DNA of 64,000 bases from Rhodovulum sp. (GCA_002706605.1 PALT01000043.1:1-64000), one strand, 5' to 3'; shown: positions 39,011 to 48,207, counted from the first letter of the stretch. Notes: a model not told the origin generated them from the sequence alone. Program-made: numbers and translations.

Positions 39011-41011
39011 TCACTCGAATTCCATGATCACGTCATCAACGGCCAAGCTGTCCCCAGCGGCGGCGTTGATTTTGGTGACGACGGCCTTTTTCTCGGCGCG
39101 CAGGATGTTTTCCATTTTCATGGCTTCAACCGTGCACAGCGCCTGACCCTCTTGGACCTCATCGCCGACCTCGACGTCGACCTTTACGATCAGGCCGGGC
39201 ATCGGGCAGAGCAACAGTTTAGAGGTATCCGGCGGCAGTTTCTCCGGCATCAGCGCGGCCAGTTCGGCCTGACGCGGGCTGTAGACCTTGACGTTCAGGT
39301 CCGCGCCACGGGTACGGATGCGGAAACCGGTCGAGTTCACATCGACCTTCAGCACCAGTTCGGTCCCGTCGATGTCGACCTTGGCAAGGCTCTGACCTGG
39401 GGTCCAATCCGAGGTGACGCGCACGCTGCCACCTTCGGCAAACGACACGGTTGCGCCGCCGTGATCGGCGTCGATCGACACGGCGATCTGTTCGCCCTGC
39501 GCCACGACAACCCAATCGGTGCCGACGGTGCGTTCGTGGTTGTCCATCCGGCCCGACACACGTGCACGGCGGATTTCGGTGACGCGGAACATCGCCGCAG
39601 CGGCCGCCGCCACCTTGCGCAGGTCATCGGCGGGCAAGGTCACGCCGTCGAACCCGTCGGGGTATTCTTCAGCGATAAAGGCCGTGGTCATGTCGCCCGA
39701 GATGAATTTCGGGTGGTCCATCACCGCCGACAGGAACGGCAGGTTGTGACCGATGCCTTCGACCTCAAAGCTGTCCAAGGCCACGCGCATTTCCTCAATC
39801 GCGGCTTCACGGGTCGGGGCCCATGTGCAGAGTTTCGCGATCATCGGGTCGTAGTACATGCTGATCTCGCCGCCTTCATAGACGCCGGTATCGTTACGCA
39901 CGACGCTGTCGTCACGCACGTGCTCGGCGGGCGGACGATAGCGGGTCAGACGACCGATCGAGGGCAGGAAGTTGCGATAGGGGTCTTCGGCATACAGACG
40001 GTTTTCAATCGCCCAACCGTTGATTTTCACATCGTCCTGCGTGATCGACAGGGGCTCGCCATTGGCGACGCGGATCATCTGTTCCACGAGGTCGACACCG
40101 GTGATCAGCTCGGTCACGGGGTGTTCCACCTGCAGACGGGTGTTCATTTCGAGGAAGTAGAAGTTCTTGTCGCCATCCACGATGAATTCGACCGTACCGG
40201 CACTGGTATAGCCAACGGCCTTGGCCAATGCGACGGACTGTTCGCCCATGGCCTTGCGGGTGGCCTCATCAAGGAAGGGCGACGGGGCCTCTTCGACGAC
40301 CTTTTGGTTCCGGCGCTGAATCGAGCATTCGCGCTCATTCAGATAAATGCCGTTGCCATGCGCGTCGCACAGGACCTGAATTTCGATGTGGCGCGGTTGG
40401 GTGACGAATTTCTCAATAAAGATACGGTCGTCGCCAAAGCTGTTTGCGGCCTCGTTCTTGGACGACTGGAACCCTTCGCGGGCCTCTTCGTCGTTCCATG
40501 CGATGCGCATCCCCTTACCACCGCCACCGGCAGAGGCCTTGATCATCACCGGATAGCCGATTTCGTTGCTGATCTTGACGGCCTCATCAGCGTCCTCGAT
40601 CAGACCCATGTAGCCGGGAACGGTCGACACGTCGGCGTCTTGGGCAATTTTCTTGGACGTGATCTTGTCGCCCATAGCCTCAATCGCGCCTTTGGGCGGG
40701 CCGACAAAGGCCACGCCAGCGGCCTCAAGCGCCTCGGCGAACTTGCTGTTTTCCGACAGGAAACCATAACCGGGGTGCACCGCCTCGGCGCCGGTTTCGC
40801 GGATCGCCTCCATGATCTTGTCGATCACGATATAGGACTGGTTGGCCGGCGGTGGGCCGATGTGATAGGCCTCATCCGCCATTTTCACATGCAGCGCGTT
40901 CTTGTCCGCATCCGAATAGACCGCAACCGTTTTGATACCCATTTTTCGGGCTGTTTTGATAACACGGCACGCGATTTCGCCGCGGTTCGCGATCAGGATC
41001 TTGTTGAACAT
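39011..41011 (-). CDS. pccA: propionyl-CoA carboxylase, biotin-containing alpha subunit
   Basis: 666 residues: biotin carboxylase domain (FNKILIANRGEIACRVIKTA, KASAGGGGKGMRIAW, FLEMNTRLQVEHPVTE), a BT linker domain, and a C-terminal biotinyl domain (CTVEAMKMEN, biotinylated K632). It carboxylates biotin for transfer by PccB, giving methylmalonyl-CoA. The RYRPPAEHVRDDSVVRNDTG region is typical of acyl-CoA carboxylases. Confidence 0.96.
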   Translation of the reverse strand: MFNKILIANRGEIACRVIKTARKMGIKTVAVYSDADKNALHVKMADEAYHIGPPPANQSYIVIDKIMEAIRETGAEAVHPGYGFLSENSKFAEALEAAGVAFVGPPKGAIEAMGDKITSKKIAQDADVSTVPGYMGLIEDADEAVKISNEIGYPVMIKASAGGGGKGMRIAWNDEEAREGFQSSKNEAANSFGDDRIFIEKFVTQPRHIEIQVLCDAHGNGIYLNERECSIQRRNQKVVEEAPSPFLDEATRKAMGEQSVALAKAVGYTSAGTVEFIVDGDKNFYFLEMNTRLQVEHPVTELITGVDLVEQMIRVANGEPLSITQDDVKINGWAIENRLYAEDPYRNFLPSIGRLTRYRPPAEHVRDDSVVRNDTGVYEGGEISMYYDPMIAKLCTWAPTREAAIEEMRVALDSFEVEGIGHNLPFLSAVMDHPKFISGDMTTAFIAEEYPDGFDGVTLPADDLRKVAAAAAAMFRVTEIRRARVSGRMDNHERTVGTDWVVVAQGEQIAVSIDADHGGATVSFAEGGSVRVTSDWTPGQSLAKVDIDGTELVLKVDVNSTGFRIRTRGADLNVKVYSPRQAELAALMPEKLPPDTSKLLLCPMPGLIVKVDVEVGDEVQEGQALCTVEAMKMENILRAEKKAVVTKINAAAGDSLAVDDVIMEFE

Positions 41012-41146
41012 TATCCGTCCCTTCCCTCATTGGGTCGGGCCCGTCCGGGCCAGACCAAAGCAAACAAAAGGCCACCGGGACGACACGCCCCGATGGCCCA
41101 ATTCCACACCAAACCCCGCGCAGATGCGCGGTCGTTGGTCGATGTC

Positions 41147-41347
41147 TTAGTTACAAACCCCTGAGTCGTCGCACAGCGCGCCGCCAGCAGCACCGATCGC
41201 AGCACCCGCAGCGACGTTTTCGTCCAGCGCATCCGCAATGAGCGCACCCGCAGCGGCACCTGCAAGCGCACGCTCGCCGTCGGTTTCCAAACACCCAGCC
41301 AGCGACAACGCGATGGCCGGAAGGGCAAGTAATTTGATGATTTGCAT
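41147..41347 (-). CDS. small lipoprotein with glycine-zipper segment
   Basis: 66 residues: lipoprotein signal (LLALPAIALSLAGC) then an alanine/glycine-rich segment ([32 protein letters not shown]) like outer-membrane glycine-zipper lipoproteins, ending CDDSGVCN with two cysteines that may pair. Function unknown. It lies just upstream of pccA on the same strand. Confidence 0.7.
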   Translation of the reverse strand: MQIIKLLALPAIALSLAGCLETDGERALAGAAAGALIADALDENVAAGAAIGAAGGALCDDSGVCN

Positions 41348-41497
41348 TCTGCTCTGCCTTTTGAGGGATTTACCTGCCCCTCAATATGGGCATCGCTTGG
41401 CGCAAAGAAAAGAGCATCCCGCAGACGGGCCAAACCATCGGCAAACCCTTGCCGATAAGGGGTTTCGCAGGTGTTCGCGACACTGACCCGCGACGGG

Positions 41498-41533
41498 AAA
41501 AAGGCTGGTCTGACCGTGGAAGAGTCAGACCAG
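41498..41533 (-). terminator. Rho-independent terminator, minus strand
   Basis: Perfect 10-bp stem CTGGTCTGAC/GTCAGACCAG (41505-41514 with 41524-41533), 9-nt loop, followed on the minus strand by CCTTTTT. It ends transcription arriving from the 41700-42116 gene or from an RNA starting in between. Confidence 0.8.
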
Positions 41534-41607
41534 TCATAAGGGGAAGGGTAACGGTTACGTGGGAGCGCCAAAGACCCAAACGCGGTCATCAGCGGCCACA
41601 TCATCAC

Positions 41608-41694
41608 CTTGCGACAGTTTTCAAAGGCGCAACAGGGCGCAATCCCGACGGGCGGGATTTGGGCCGAATTCTGCCCACAGGAGACTGTCGCAAG
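41608..41694 (-). other. 87-nt element with long closing stem, possible structured RNA
   Basis: CTTGCGACAGT (41608-41618) is perfectly complementary to ACTGTCGCAAG (41684-41694). Inside are further hairpins, AATCCCG/CGGGATT and GGGC/GCCC. It begins 6 bp after the stop of the 41700-42116 gene and lies about 75 bp before a terminator. It could be a 3' UTR structure or a small RNA; I cannot match it to a known RNA family. Confidence 0.4.
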
Positions 41695-41699
41695 CGAAA

Positions 41700-42116
41700 T
41701 CATGCCCAGTCGTCCTCGTCATCATCATAGTCGTCGAAATCGTCCTCATCCGCGTCAAAGCCCTCTTCGTCGGGGGCAAAGGCCTCGGGGAAAGACGCCT
41801 GCGCGCGGGTCACGTCGATTTTCAACAGCGCATCATAGCTTGCCGGATCGAACGGTTCCTCGGCGGGTACGACTTCGCGGCCAAACAGCCACGACAAGCG
41901 CCCCGCGTCCAGATTGCCCCGTTCAAACGGTTCTTCACCGAAATAGACCCACAGTTCGCGCATAAACGCGGCATCCGCGCGCCGGTCGGGTGCACGGCGG
42001 TCGGCATAGCGTTCGCGCGCAGTCAGGGGCGTTGCGCCCTTTTTGTTATTGCGGCGGATGGTGAATTGATAATCGGTGCCGGTCAGACGGCTTGGAAAAC
42101 CACGGTGTTTTAGCAT
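41700..42116 (-). CDS. hypothetical protein with acidic C-terminal tail
   Basis: 138 residues. The N-terminal part is basic (MLKHRGFPSRLTGTDYQFTI, RRNNKKGATPLTARERYADR). The C terminus is nearly all Asp/Glu (EGFDADEDDFDDYDDDEDDWA). No signal peptide. I do not recognise a family. Start at 42116 chosen at MLKH, with a weak ribosome site (AGGGGAC) upstream. Confidence 0.65.
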   Translation of the reverse strand: MLKHRGFPSRLTGTDYQFTIRRNNKKGATPLTARERYADRRAPDRRADAAFMRELWVYFGEEPFERGNLDAGRLSWLFGREVVPAEEPFDPASYDALLKIDVTRAQASFPEAFAPDEEGFDADEDDFDDYDDDEDDWA

Positions 42117-42203
42117 TTCTGTCCCCTTGCCAACGCACAAAACGTTTCGGGGGACCGGACTTGGTTTTCCGGACGGGCCCGAGCAGCACTGCGCGGGCTA
42201 GAC

Positions 42204-42227
42204 GGGGCGGGCAGGTGTGCCCGCCCC
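42204..42227 (-). terminator. GC-rich hairpin after the 43-residue lipoprotein gene
   Basis: 10-bp perfect stem GGGGCGGGCA/TGCCCGCCCC with a 4-nt loop, 10 bp beyond the stop on the minus strand. No T tract follows, so termination is not certain. Confidence 0.5.
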
Positions 42228-42236
42228 CGCCATGAA

Positions 42237-42368
42237 TTAGTACTTGGTCGATACGGGCTCAGATACGATGGGATCCGGCTCAACGTAAACAACTTCTTCT
42301 TCAGCGGCGCATGCAGCGGTGAAGGCAACGAGGCAGATGGCGACCATCGCTTTAACAGTTTTCGACAT
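42237..42368 (-). CDS. small lipoprotein, 43 residues
   Basis: ATG at 42368 with a strong AGGAG site; stop TAA at 42237. The product starts MSKTVKAMVAICLVAFTAAC, a lipoprotein signal with the lipobox cysteine at 20. A short tail follows (AAEEEVVYVEPDPIVSEPVS, then TKY). Tiny lipoproteins with a V-Y-V-E-P repeat tail are common in Rhodobacteraceae; function unknown. Confidence 0.75.
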   Translation of the reverse strand: MSKTVKAMVAICLVAFTAACAAEEEVVYVEPDPIVSEPVSTKY

Positions 42369-42573
42369 GTTTCACTCCTGTTCCAATGTCCGAAAGGTCG
42401 TTCGGACACGCACGTACCCGTAGACCAAAATTTGGTTTTCGGCCCCAAATCAACGGGACGCAGGGTGACGATAGCTGAACTATGTGCAGATGCACGAGAA
42501 TTTTCGGGGGAATCGGCGGAAATTAGCCGCTCTCCCACGCTCGTGATCAGGTGATTTGCAGTCGACCCCACCA

Positions 42574-42990
42574 TCAGAACGGGTCCCATTCACAGGTGTT
42601 GTTCTTTGGGGTGAAGGCCTCAAAAAACTGGGTGGCGTTTGGGGCGAATTCGCCAAAGATCACCGGCTGATCGGACATCGAGATCACGATCTGGGAGGCA
42701 CTCAGGCCCAGTTCATCCAGTTTGGGCAGGGCATAGGTCGCACAGAGATGCGCCATATCCGCCGAGGCCTGACGCGGGGACACCTGCGGGTTGGCGCGCG
42801 CAATGGCAGGCGCAAGAAACCGGAACCGGACCACGCCTTCAGCGTCCAGAGGCGCGTCGCGGATGATATCGGCCAAGGTCACCGCCTGACCCGAGGGCAC
42901 ATCAATCTTGGCCCCACCGAACGCCGCAGACGCGCCAATGCAGGCCGCAAAGGCCGCGCCAAACAGATGTACGCCCCCCACCCTGATCAT
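42574..42990 (-). CDS. hypothetical exported protein of the pcc locus
   Basis: 138 residues with a signal peptide (GVHLFGAAFAACIGASAAFG). The mature protein (AEGVVRFRFLAPAIAR, ASADMAHLCATYALPKLDEL, SQIVISMSDQPVIFGEFAPN) has two cysteines and matches the small exported proteins of unknown function found between pccB and pccA in related bacteria. It starts 1 bp after the previous gene, in a pccB-orf-orf run. Confidence 0.72.
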   Translation of the reverse strand: MIRVGGVHLFGAAFAACIGASAAFGGAKIDVPSGQAVTLADIIRDAPLDAEGVVRFRFLAPAIARANPQVSPRQASADMAHLCATYALPKLDELGLSASQIVISMSDQPVIFGEFAPNATQFFEAFTPKNNTCEWDPF

Positions 42991-42991
42991 C

Positions 42992-43342
42992 TTATGCGTC
43001 CGCCACTCTGGCATGGTTGCTCCAGCGCCGGATAAGATCGGGGTCCCCCAACAGTCCGGCGATTTTCTCTTCGATCTGCGCCTTGGGATAGGCACCGCGC
43101 CCAGAAATCTGACCACCGGCGGTGACTATCAGGTGCGGGCCGTCCTCCACGACCCGCACCGCAGGACAGAACCCGCGCACGTGCCGCAGCAGGCGCCAGA
43201 GATCCTGTCGAATTTGATGGGCCAAACGGCCCTTGCGCAGGCGGGGCATCGTCGCGCTTGCCGACACGTCAAACCGTACCGGCAACTGGCGGGACACGGT
43301 CAGTGTCCCGTCATGGCGTTCCGTATGCCAACCCGCGCCCAT
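42992..43342 (-). CDS. hypothetical protein of the pcc locus
   Basis: 116 residues, basic and Arg-rich (ATMPRLRKGRLAHQIRQDLW, RLLRHVRGFCPAVRVVEDGP). No signal peptide and no motif I know. Starts 9 bp after the pccB stop with AGGCAGGGGA upstream, so it is co-transcribed with pccB. Confidence 0.7.
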   Translation of the reverse strand: MGAGWHTERHDGTLTVSRQLPVRFDVSASATMPRLRKGRLAHQIRQDLWRLLRHVRGFCPAVRVVEDGPHLIVTAGGQISGRGAYPKAQIEEKIAGLLGDPDLIRRWSNHARVADA

Positions 43343-43351
43343 TCCCCTGCC

Positions 43352-44884
43352 TTACAGCGGAATGTTGTCGTGCTTTTTCCAGGGGTTCTGCACCTTTTTG
43401 TTGCGCAGGCTGGCAAAAGCACGGGCCACACGTTTGCGGGTGCTGCGGGGCTGAATCACCTCGTCGATGAACCCGCGCTCGGCGGCAACAAACGGGTTGG
43501 CAAAGCGCTCTTCATACTCGGCGGTACGGGCCGCGATCTTGTCCGCGTCGCCCAGTTCCGAGCGATAGAGGATCTCGGTCGCGCCTTTGGCCCCCATCAC
43601 CGCGATCTGTGCGGTCGGCCAAGCGTAGTTGAAATCGCCGCGCAGGTGCTTGGACGCCATAACGTCATAGGCCCCGCCGTATGCCTTGCGGGTGATGACG
43701 GTGACCTTGGGCACAGTCGCCTCGCCGTAGGCAAACAACAGTTTCGCACCGTGTTTGATCACGCCGCCATATTCCTGCGAGGTGCCCGGCAGGAAGCCCG
43801 GAACGTCGACCAGCGTCAGGATTGGAATTTCAAACGCATCACAGAAGCGGACAAAGCGCGCGGCCTTGCGGCTGCTGTCGATGTCCAAACAACCGGCCAG
43901 AACCATCGGCTGGTTCGCGACGACACCCACGGTTTGACCTTCGATGCGGACAAAACCGGTGATGATGTTTTTCGCGTAATCCTCTTGGATTTCGTAGAAA
44001 TCGCCCTCATCGGCAACCTTCAGGATCAGCTCTTTCATATCGTAGGGCTGGTTCGGGTTGTCAGGGATCAGCGTGTCCAGCGAGTCCTCGATCCGTGCGG
44101 GCGCGTCAAAGAACGGGCGCACAGGCGGCTTTTCGCGGTTGTTCAGCGGCAGAAGGTCGACCAGACGGCGCACCTCGGCCAGGGCTTCGACGTCGTTTTC
44201 AAACGCGCGGTCGGCGACCGAGGATTTCTTGGTGTGGGTGCTTGCGCCGCCCAGTTCCTCGGCGGTGACGACCTCATTCGTGACGGTTTTCACAACGTCA
44301 GGGCCGGTCACGAACATATAAGAGCTGTCTTTGACCATGAAGATAAAGTCGGTCATCGCGGGCGAATACACCGCACCACCGGCACAGGGGCCCATGATCA
44401 CCGAAATCTGGGGCACAACGCCCGAGGCCATGATGTTACGCTGGAACACTTCGGCATAACCGGCCAGCGAGGCAACACCCTCTTGGATACGAGCACCGCC
44501 CGAGTCGTTCAGACCGATAACCGGCGCGCCGTTCTGCATCGCCATGTCCATGATCTTACAGATCTTCTGGGCGTGGGTTTCCGACAGCGAACCGCCAAAC
44601 ACCGTAAAGTCTTGACTGAACACATAGACCAGACGACCGTTGATCGTGCCCCAGCCGGTGATCACACCGTCGCCTGCGGGACGGCTTTCCTGCATGCCGA
44701 AATCGGTGCAGCGATGGCCGACGAACATGTCGAACTCTTCAAAGCTGTCCTCGTCCAGCAACAGTTCAATCCGCTCACGTGCGGTCAGTTTGCCTTTGGC
44801 GTGCTGTGCGTCGATCCGTTTCTGGCCACCGCCCAGACGGGCGTCGGCGCGGCGGTCTTCGAGTTCCTGCAGGATATCTTTCAT
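43352..44884 (-). CDS. pccB: propionyl-CoA carboxylase beta subunit
   Basis: 510-residue carboxyltransferase. Segments: [60 protein letters not shown] (CoA carboxylase oxyanion hole), [40 protein letters not shown]. Transfers CO2 from biotin on PccA to propionyl-CoA. Likely under PccR control from the TTTGCAAA sites upstream. Confidence 0.96.
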   Translation of the reverse strand: MKDILQELEDRRADARLGGGQKRIDAQHAKGKLTARERIELLLDEDSFEEFDMFVGHRCTDFGMQESRPAGDGVITGWGTINGRLVYVFSQDFTVFGGSLSETHAQKICKIMDMAMQNGAPVIGLNDSGGARIQEGVASLAGYAEVFQRNIMASGVVPQISVIMGPCAGGAVYSPAMTDFIFMVKDSSYMFVTGPDVVKTVTNEVVTAEELGGASTHTKKSSVADRAFENDVEALAEVRRLVDLLPLNNREKPPVRPFFDAPARIEDSLDTLIPDNPNQPYDMKELILKVADEGDFYEIQEDYAKNIITGFVRIEGQTVGVVANQPMVLAGCLDIDSSRKAARFVRFCDAFEIPILTLVDVPGFLPGTSQEYGGVIKHGAKLLFAYGEATVPKVTVITRKAYGGAYDVMASKHLRGDFNYAWPTAQIAVMGAKGATEILYRSELGDADKIAARTAEYEERFANPFVAAERGFIDEVIQPRSTRKRVARAFASLRNKKVQNPWKKHDNIPL

Positions 44885-44958
44885 CGGCGGTGGTCCCCCT
44901 TCCGGTTTTGGGGCAACCTAGTCGAGCGGGCGATCACGACAAAGCGATTTTCGGAATA

Positions 44959-45006
44959 TTTGCAAATTATTGGCAAGCACACCGTAGCGAATTGCAAATT
45001 CGCAAA
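44959..45006. promoter_or_regulatory. PccR operator candidates upstream of pccB
   Basis: TTTGCAAA-TTAT-TGGCAAGC (44959-44978) fits the TTTGCAAA-N4-TTTGCAAA pattern described for PccR of Rhodobacter sphaeroides, with a weaker second half. A second pair, ATTGCAAATTCGCAAA, lies at 44991-45006. They sit 75-122 bp before the pccB start. Confidence 0.7.
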
Positions 45007-45093
45007 CGCACTCACGGCCGTGCACAGACACCCCTGCGCCATTACACCGTTTACCACATGGACAAAAATGGGGTTCAACCCTATCTGTGGCAA

Positions 45094-46332
45094 ATGAACG
45101 CACAAGCTCCTGCGCGGTTTCTAGACCGCGCCACGCCACCACATATCTCGACACTTGTTCTGATGGCCGGCATCTCCGCGCTGTCCATGAACATCTTTTT
45201 GCCGTCCCTGCCGGCGATGACCGAGCATTTCCAGACCGAGTATCACCTGATGCAATTGTCGGTCGCGCTGTACCTCGGGATGGTGGCGGTGCTGCAAATC
45301 CTGATCGGGCCGATGGCGGATAAATTCGGACGTCGTCCGGTGGTGATCTGGTCCTCGCTGATCTTTCTGGCGGCGACGCTGGGCTGTATTTTCGCGTCAA
45401 ACGCCTATGTTTTCTTGGTGTTTCGCATGATCCAAGCGGCGATTTCGACGGGTCTTGTCCTGTCGCGCGCCATCATCCGCGACACCACTGACCAAAGCAA
45501 CGCCGCCAGCAAGATCGGCTATGTCACGATGGGCATGGCCGTGATCCCGATGTTCAGCCCCGCGATTGGCGGTCTTTTGGATCAGGCGTTTGGCTGGCAG
45601 GCGAACTTTACCATGCTGTTCGTGTTTGGCGCACTGGTTCTGGGTCTGGCGTGGCTGGATCTGGGCGAGACCGGCACGCCCAGCACGATCACCCTGTTGG
45701 CGCAGTTCCGCCAGTATCCCGACCTCATCACCTCGCGCCGCTTCTGGGGCTATAGCCTGATCGCGGCCTTCTCGTCGGGAGCGTTTTTTGCCTATCTCGG
45801 CGGGGCCCCATTCGTGGGGGACTCGGTCTATGGGCTGACCTCGTTTCAGTTGGGCCTGTACTTTGGTATCACCGCGCTTGGCTACATGATCGGGAACTTT
45901 TTGTCCGGTCGCTACTCGGTGCGGGTCGGAATTGACCGGATGATTCTGGTGGGATCGCTCATTATCGTGTCCGGCCTCGCGCTGGCCCTGATTGTGAACC
46001 TGTCCGGCGCCCAGCATCCGATGTTGTTTTACGGCTTCATGATCTTTGTAGGGCTGGCCAATGGGCTGGTGCTGCCGAACGCCACCTCGGGCCTGTTGTC
46101 CGCGCGTCCGCACCTGATCGCGACGGCAAGCGGCCTTGGCGGGGCAATCATGATCGGCGGCGGCGCGGCCCTGTCGGCACTGGCGGGCGCGGTCTTGCAA
46201 CCCGGATCGGGCGCGGCCCCATTGTTGGTGATCATGCTGGTCTCGGCGGTGGGCGGGCTGCTGTCCTACGGTTATGTCGCCTATATCAACCGGATTGATG
46301 GGGCATTGGCCGCACAGGGCGGTCACGGCTAG
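45094..46332 (+). CDS. MFS transporter, Bcr/CflA drug-resistance type
   Basis: 412 residues, twelve predicted membrane helices. Family motifs: GPMADKFGRRPVVIWSS (motif A), FRMIQAAISTGLVLSRAIIR and SPAIGGLLDQAFGWQANF (motif C-like). Probably a proton-coupled exporter; substrate unknown. An ATG at 45058 in frame would add 12 residues; neither has a strong ribosome site. It sits between pccB and pccR. Confidence 0.88.
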   Translation: MNAQAPARFLDRATPPHISTLVLMAGISALSMNIFLPSLPAMTEHFQTEYHLMQLSVALYLGMVAVLQILIGPMADKFGRRPVVIWSSLIFLAATLGCIFASNAYVFLVFRMIQAAISTGLVLSRAIIRDTTDQSNAASKIGYVTMGMAVIPMFSPAIGGLLDQAFGWQANFTMLFVFGALVLGLAWLDLGETGTPSTITLLAQFRQYPDLITSRRFWGYSLIAAFSSGAFFAYLGGAPFVGDSVYGLTSFQLGLYFGITALGYMIGNFLSGRYSVRVGIDRMILVGSLIIVSGLALALIVNLSGAQHPMLFYGFMIFVGLANGLVLPNATSGLLSARPHLIATASGLGGAIMIGGGAALSALAGAVLQPGSGAAPLLVIMLVSAVGGLLSYGYVAYINRIDGALAAQGGHG

Positions 46333-46348
46333 GGCTTGCCCTCGCACC

Positions 46349-46388
46349 TTTGCAAAGCGATAATGGCGCCAAAGCAAAGATGCAAAGG
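46349..46388. promoter_or_regulatory. PccR operator candidates upstream of pccR
   Basis: A perfect TTTGCAAA at 46349-46356 and two spaced half-sites (AAAGCAAAGATGCAAAGG, 46371-46388), ending 8 bp before the pccR start. Suggests autoregulation. Confidence 0.6.
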
Positions 46389-46396
46389 CGCGCCCG

Positions 46397-47797
46397 ATGG
46401 CCAATCAGAAACTCTATGCCGGCGTCAAGCTGCGTGAGACCCGCACGCGGCTTGGCCTGACGCAAAAGGATTTCGCCACCAAACTGGGCGTCAGCCTGCC
46501 CTATCTGAACCAGATGGAGAACAACAACCGCCCCGTTTCAACCGGTGTGGTGTTGGCCTTGGCCCAAGAGTTCGGGTTCGATGTGACCGAGCTGTCGACC
46601 GGCGACGCGGAACGCATTGTCAGCGATATGCGCGAGGCCTTGGCCGATCCGGTGTTCGGTGAGAACGCACCGCCGCTTGCAGATTTGCGACTTGCGGCGT
46701 CAAACGCCCCTGCCCTTGCCCGCGCGTTTCTGGACCTGCACCGCGCCTATAGCCAAACCCACGAACGTCTTGCTTCGCTTGACGAAGCTCTGGGTCGTGA
46801 AGACGCCCGCGTACAGGCCAGCCCGTGGGAAGAGGTGCGCGACTTCTTTCACTATTGCGACAATTACCTTGATGCGGTGGATCGCGCGGCCGAACGGTTC
46901 GCGACACAGGGCGGCACGCGTCTGGACCCGATGACCGTGGCGATTGCCGCGCTGAAATCGGCGGGGATTGCGGTCGAGTATGACCACGGATCGTCCCTGC
47001 GCGGCTATGATCCGGCGACCAAGGTCGTGACCCTGTCGGCCACCGCCGCGCCCGAAACCCAGCGGTTCCAACTGCTGCATCAGGTCGCCCTGTTGACCCA
47101 GCCGAAACTGATCGACGCCACGCTGGATTTCGCCCGTTTCCAGAGCGACGAGGCCCGCGCGATTGCCCGCATCGGTCTGGCCAACTATTTCGCGGGCGCG
47201 GCCCTGATGCCCTACACGCGGTTTCTGGCCGCCGCCGAGGACTGCCGCCACGATCTGGAAATTCTGGCCGATCAGTTCGGCGCGTCGATTGAACAGGTCG
47301 CGCATCGCCTGTCGACCCTGCAGCGTCCGGGCGCCAAGGGCGTGCCGTTCTTTTTCGTCCGCGTCGATCAGGCGGGCACGATCACCAAACGCCACTCGGC
47401 CACGCGGTTGCAATTCGCGCGCTTTGGCGGGGCCTGTCCCCTGTGGAACGTGCACCGCGCGTTTGAAACGCCCGGTCGGTTCCTGCGCCAATTGGCCGAA
47501 ACCCCCGACGGGGTGCGGTATTTCTGTCTTGCGCTGGACGTCAGTAAGCCGGGCGGCGCGTGGAAGGCCCCTGTGCGCCGCTTCGCCATCGGTCTGGGGT
47601 GCGAGGTGCAGCACGCCGACCGTCTGGTCTATGCCGATGATCTGGACATCACCCGCGCCGCCGCGTTTGAACCCATCGGGATTTCCTGCCGGATTTGCGA
47701 ACGCAAGTCGTGTCATCAGCGATCCGTGCCGCCGCTGGAACGGCGCCTGACGGTCGATCCGAACCGGCGCGGCATCCTGCCCTACGAAATCGCCTAA
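46397..47797 (+). CDS. pccR: short-chain acyl-CoA regulator (ScfR family), propionyl-CoA pathway
   Basis: 466-residue XRE/DUF2083 regulator. N-terminal helix-turn-helix (KLRETRTRLGLTQKDFATKL, VSLPYLNQMENNNRP) and the ImmA/IrrE-like and DUF2083 region ending GCEVQHADRLVYADD, GISCRICERKSCHQRSVPPL with clustered cysteines. In Rhodobacter sphaeroides PccR senses propionyl-CoA and activates pccB. Its location next to pccB and the TTTGCAAA sites supports the same role. Confidence 0.9.
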   Translation: MANQKLYAGVKLRETRTRLGLTQKDFATKLGVSLPYLNQMENNNRPVSTGVVLALAQEFGFDVTELSTGDAERIVSDMREALADPVFGENAPPLADLRLAASNAPALARAFLDLHRAYSQTHERLASLDEALGREDARVQASPWEEVRDFFHYCDNYLDAVDRAAERFATQGGTRLDPMTVAIAALKSAGIAVEYDHGSSLRGYDPATKVVTLSATAAPETQRFQLLHQVALLTQPKLIDATLDFARFQSDEARAIARIGLANYFAGAALMPYTRFLAAAEDCRHDLEILADQFGASIEQVAHRLSTLQRPGAKGVPFFFVRVDQAGTITKRHSATRLQFARFGGACPLWNVHRAFETPGRFLRQLAETPDGVRYFCLALDVSKPGGAWKAPVRRFAIGLGCEVQHADRLVYADDLDITRAAAFEPIGISCRICERKSCHQRSVPPLERRLTVDPNRRGILPYEIA

Positions 47798-47805
47798 ACG
47801 AAACA

Positions 47806-47826
47806 GGCCGCCCACGTGGGGCGGCC
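47806..47826. terminator. hairpin between convergent pccR and DUF465 genes
   Basis: 8-bp stem GGCCGCCC/GGGCGGCC with 5-nt loop; on the minus strand it is followed by TGTTTCGTTT. Probably bidirectional and weak. Confidence 0.55.
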
Positions 47827-47869
47827 GACACTGATCACTGCACACTCTCCTCCCGGCAAGGCCGTGGGA

Positions 47870-48118
47870 TTACCCCTTGGCCGGCTCTGCCAGCATGCGC
47901 GCGATTTCGTCTTTCAACGCCATTCGCTGTTTGCGCATCTCGTTTTCGGCCAGTTGATCAACCGGCTCGACATTGGTTTCGGCGCGATGGATGGCGCGGT
48001 TCACCGTGTGGTATTCGTCGACCAGCTTGGCGAAATGCGCGTTCTCGGCCTTGAGCGCCTGAAGCGCGGCGGTTTGATCCGGGAATTCCTCGGCCAGTTC
48101 GTGCGGGACGTGAGACAT
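47870..48118 (-). CDS. DUF465/YdcH family protein
   Basis: 82-residue charged, helical protein (HFAKLVDEYHTVNRAIHRAE, MRKQRMALKDEIARML) matching the YdcH/DUF465 pattern of small coiled-coil proteins of unknown function. ATG at 48118 with GGAGGG upstream. Confidence 0.8.
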   Translation of the reverse strand: MSHVPHELAEEFPDQTAALQALKAENAHFAKLVDEYHTVNRAIHRAETNVEPVDQLAENEMRKQRMALKDEIARMLAEPAKG

Positions 48119-48207
48119 GTTTTTGCCCTCCGATGTCGTTCTTGTTGATTCAACAGTACGACGGGGGCGCGGGGCCGACATTGACCGATGTCAAACCGGC
48201 AGGAAAT

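Larger units (their letters stand above)
41348..41699. other. gap with a terminator and a structured element, no gene seen
   Basis: About 350 bp without a supportable reading frame. It contains a minus-strand terminator (41498-41533), an 87-bp foldable element (41608-41694) and an inverted repeat ATCGGCAA/TTGCCGAT near 41440-41462. A 230-codon open frame across the region overlaps a real gene and has no family features. Confidence 0.6.

Noticed and set aside
38942-41164. 740-codon open frame on the plus strand
   Set aside because: Lies antisense to pccA, whose family match is complete; the product is His/Val/Gly-rich with no motifs, as expected of antisense frames in GC-rich DNA.
41400-41560. 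Possible tRNA or known small RNA in the gap
   Set aside because: No T-loop consensus, CCA end, cloverleaf, or SRP/6S hallmark sequence could be found.
41011-41703. 230-codon open frame on the minus strand across the 41.3-41.7 kb gap
   Set aside because: Overlaps the small lipoprotein gene in another frame, crosses a terminator, and shows no family likeness.
42908-45097. 729-codon open frame on the plus strand
   Set aside because: Antisense to pccB and the small pcc-locus genes; no family features.
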